A stretch of 64,000 nt of DNA from Cercospora beticola (taxonomy: Eukaryota > Ascomycota > Dothideomycetes > Mycosphaerellales > Mycosphaerellaceae): NCBI RefSeq assembly GCF_033473495.1, contig NC_088939.1:1302001-1366000 (forward strand), in the 5' to 3' direction. Numbering within the stretch: position 1 is the first letter of the stretch; each line of letters opens with the position of its first letter. This document shows, in pieces, positions 63,620 through 64,000 of this stretch. Below the pieces are notes generated by a model that searched no databases, had not been told where the DNA came from, and was given only the letters and a program-made list of their open reading frames with translations. The translations under genes and the position numbers were made by a program.

Positions 63620-64000
63620 GAGTAGACTTTAGATTTCACTTGTCAGTTGTCACGGATCATGACACGCGTCGCATAAGCTGAAGATCCTCAGCCTTGTCGG
63701 CACTTGGACGGCTTTGCCGCAAGCCATTCAGCCCAGCACGTTTTTCAATGCCCCCTAACTCACACCGATATCTTCCTGGCATTCGGGTCTGTGTACCTGT
63801 TTCAGCCTCTGCACTCAAGTGATCGACAATGATAGTCAGGAACACATTGTAAGTGATTGCAGGCACCGACAATCTCCGGCATTGAGCCTACGTGGCTGCC
63901 TCGAGGTGAAGTCAGGAACGGGCAGGGATGAGCTTTTGTTTGGGCCGATCTATCACAAAATGCTCTTCTAGGTGGTGCGAGTGATCGATAGAACATTCAT
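63620..64000. other. window end, nothing recognised
   Basis: About 380 bp with short frames only. A gene could start beyond the window edge. Confidence 0.45.

Noticed and set aside
1..64000. CRISPR arrays, insertion sequences, rRNA genes or a replication origin
   Set aside because: No regularly spaced repeats, transposase or reverse-transcriptase motifs, or rRNA-like sequence were seen; the window is eukaryotic nuclear DNA.

Overview
This window comes from a filamentous ascomycete (Pezizomycotina), probably a plant-associated Dothideomycete. Genes are dense on both strands and split by short spliceosomal introns (mostly 45-75 bp, GTRNGT...YAG). The gene content is fungal: HET, Zn(II)2Cys6/fungal-TF and GH72 domains, a hybrid histidine kinase, an NIS1-like effector and several small secreted proteins. 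The class Dothideomycetes is my inference, not a demonstrated fact. No rRNA, CRISPR array, intact transposon or replication origin was seen.

Layout. 0.4-4.3 kb: lariat debranching enzyme DBR1 converging on tRNA-splicing subunit SEN54, then a small two-exon gene. 4.7-8.6 kb: two tandem fungal transcription-factor paralogs, both damaged. 9-18 kb: a small secreted protein, an F-box protein, an M14 metallocarboxypeptidase, a six-cysteine secreted protein and a cysteine-rich surface protein. 18.9-25 kb: a HET-domain protein, spliceosomal SYF1 and V-ATPase subunit D. 25.5-30.6 kb: a hybrid histidine kinase tail to tail with a class III aminotransferase. 31.7-42.3 kb: four F-box-like (LPxE) genes, a DUF2306 membrane protein, ALG2 and a GH72 glucanosyltransferase. 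43.4-50.1 kb: an NIS1-like secreted protein, a tRNA-like element, a small cysteine protein, an uncharacterised gene head to head with a mitochondrial ABC ATPase, and 3-hydroxyisobutyrate dehydrogenase. 52.7-57 kb: a large disordered protein and a small secreted protein. 57.8-63.6 kb: weakly supported small genes and a tandem pair of uncharacterised HExxH proteins.

How they fit together. Housekeeping genes cover RNA processing (DBR1, SEN54, SYF1), the endomembrane system (V-ATPase D, ALG2), the cell wall (GH72) and valine catabolism (HIBADH). Interspersed accessory genes fit a surface- and host-interaction lifestyle: secreted proteins, HET, sensor kinase and F-box-like proteins. Duplication is a theme, with three tandem paralog pairs (transcription factors, small LPxE proteins, HExxH proteins); the transcription factors and one HExxH gene carry lesions or odd splicing. 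The candidates most worth following are the HExxH pair, the damaged transcription-factor pair, an intragenic C-rich to G-rich composition switch seen in several genes, and the tRNA-like element near 44.7 kb.

Gene models were assembled by eye from reading frames, splice consensus and codon phase. Exon limits are predictions; phase was checked arithmetically for every multi-exon model except the first exon join of the transcription-factor gene at 4761.
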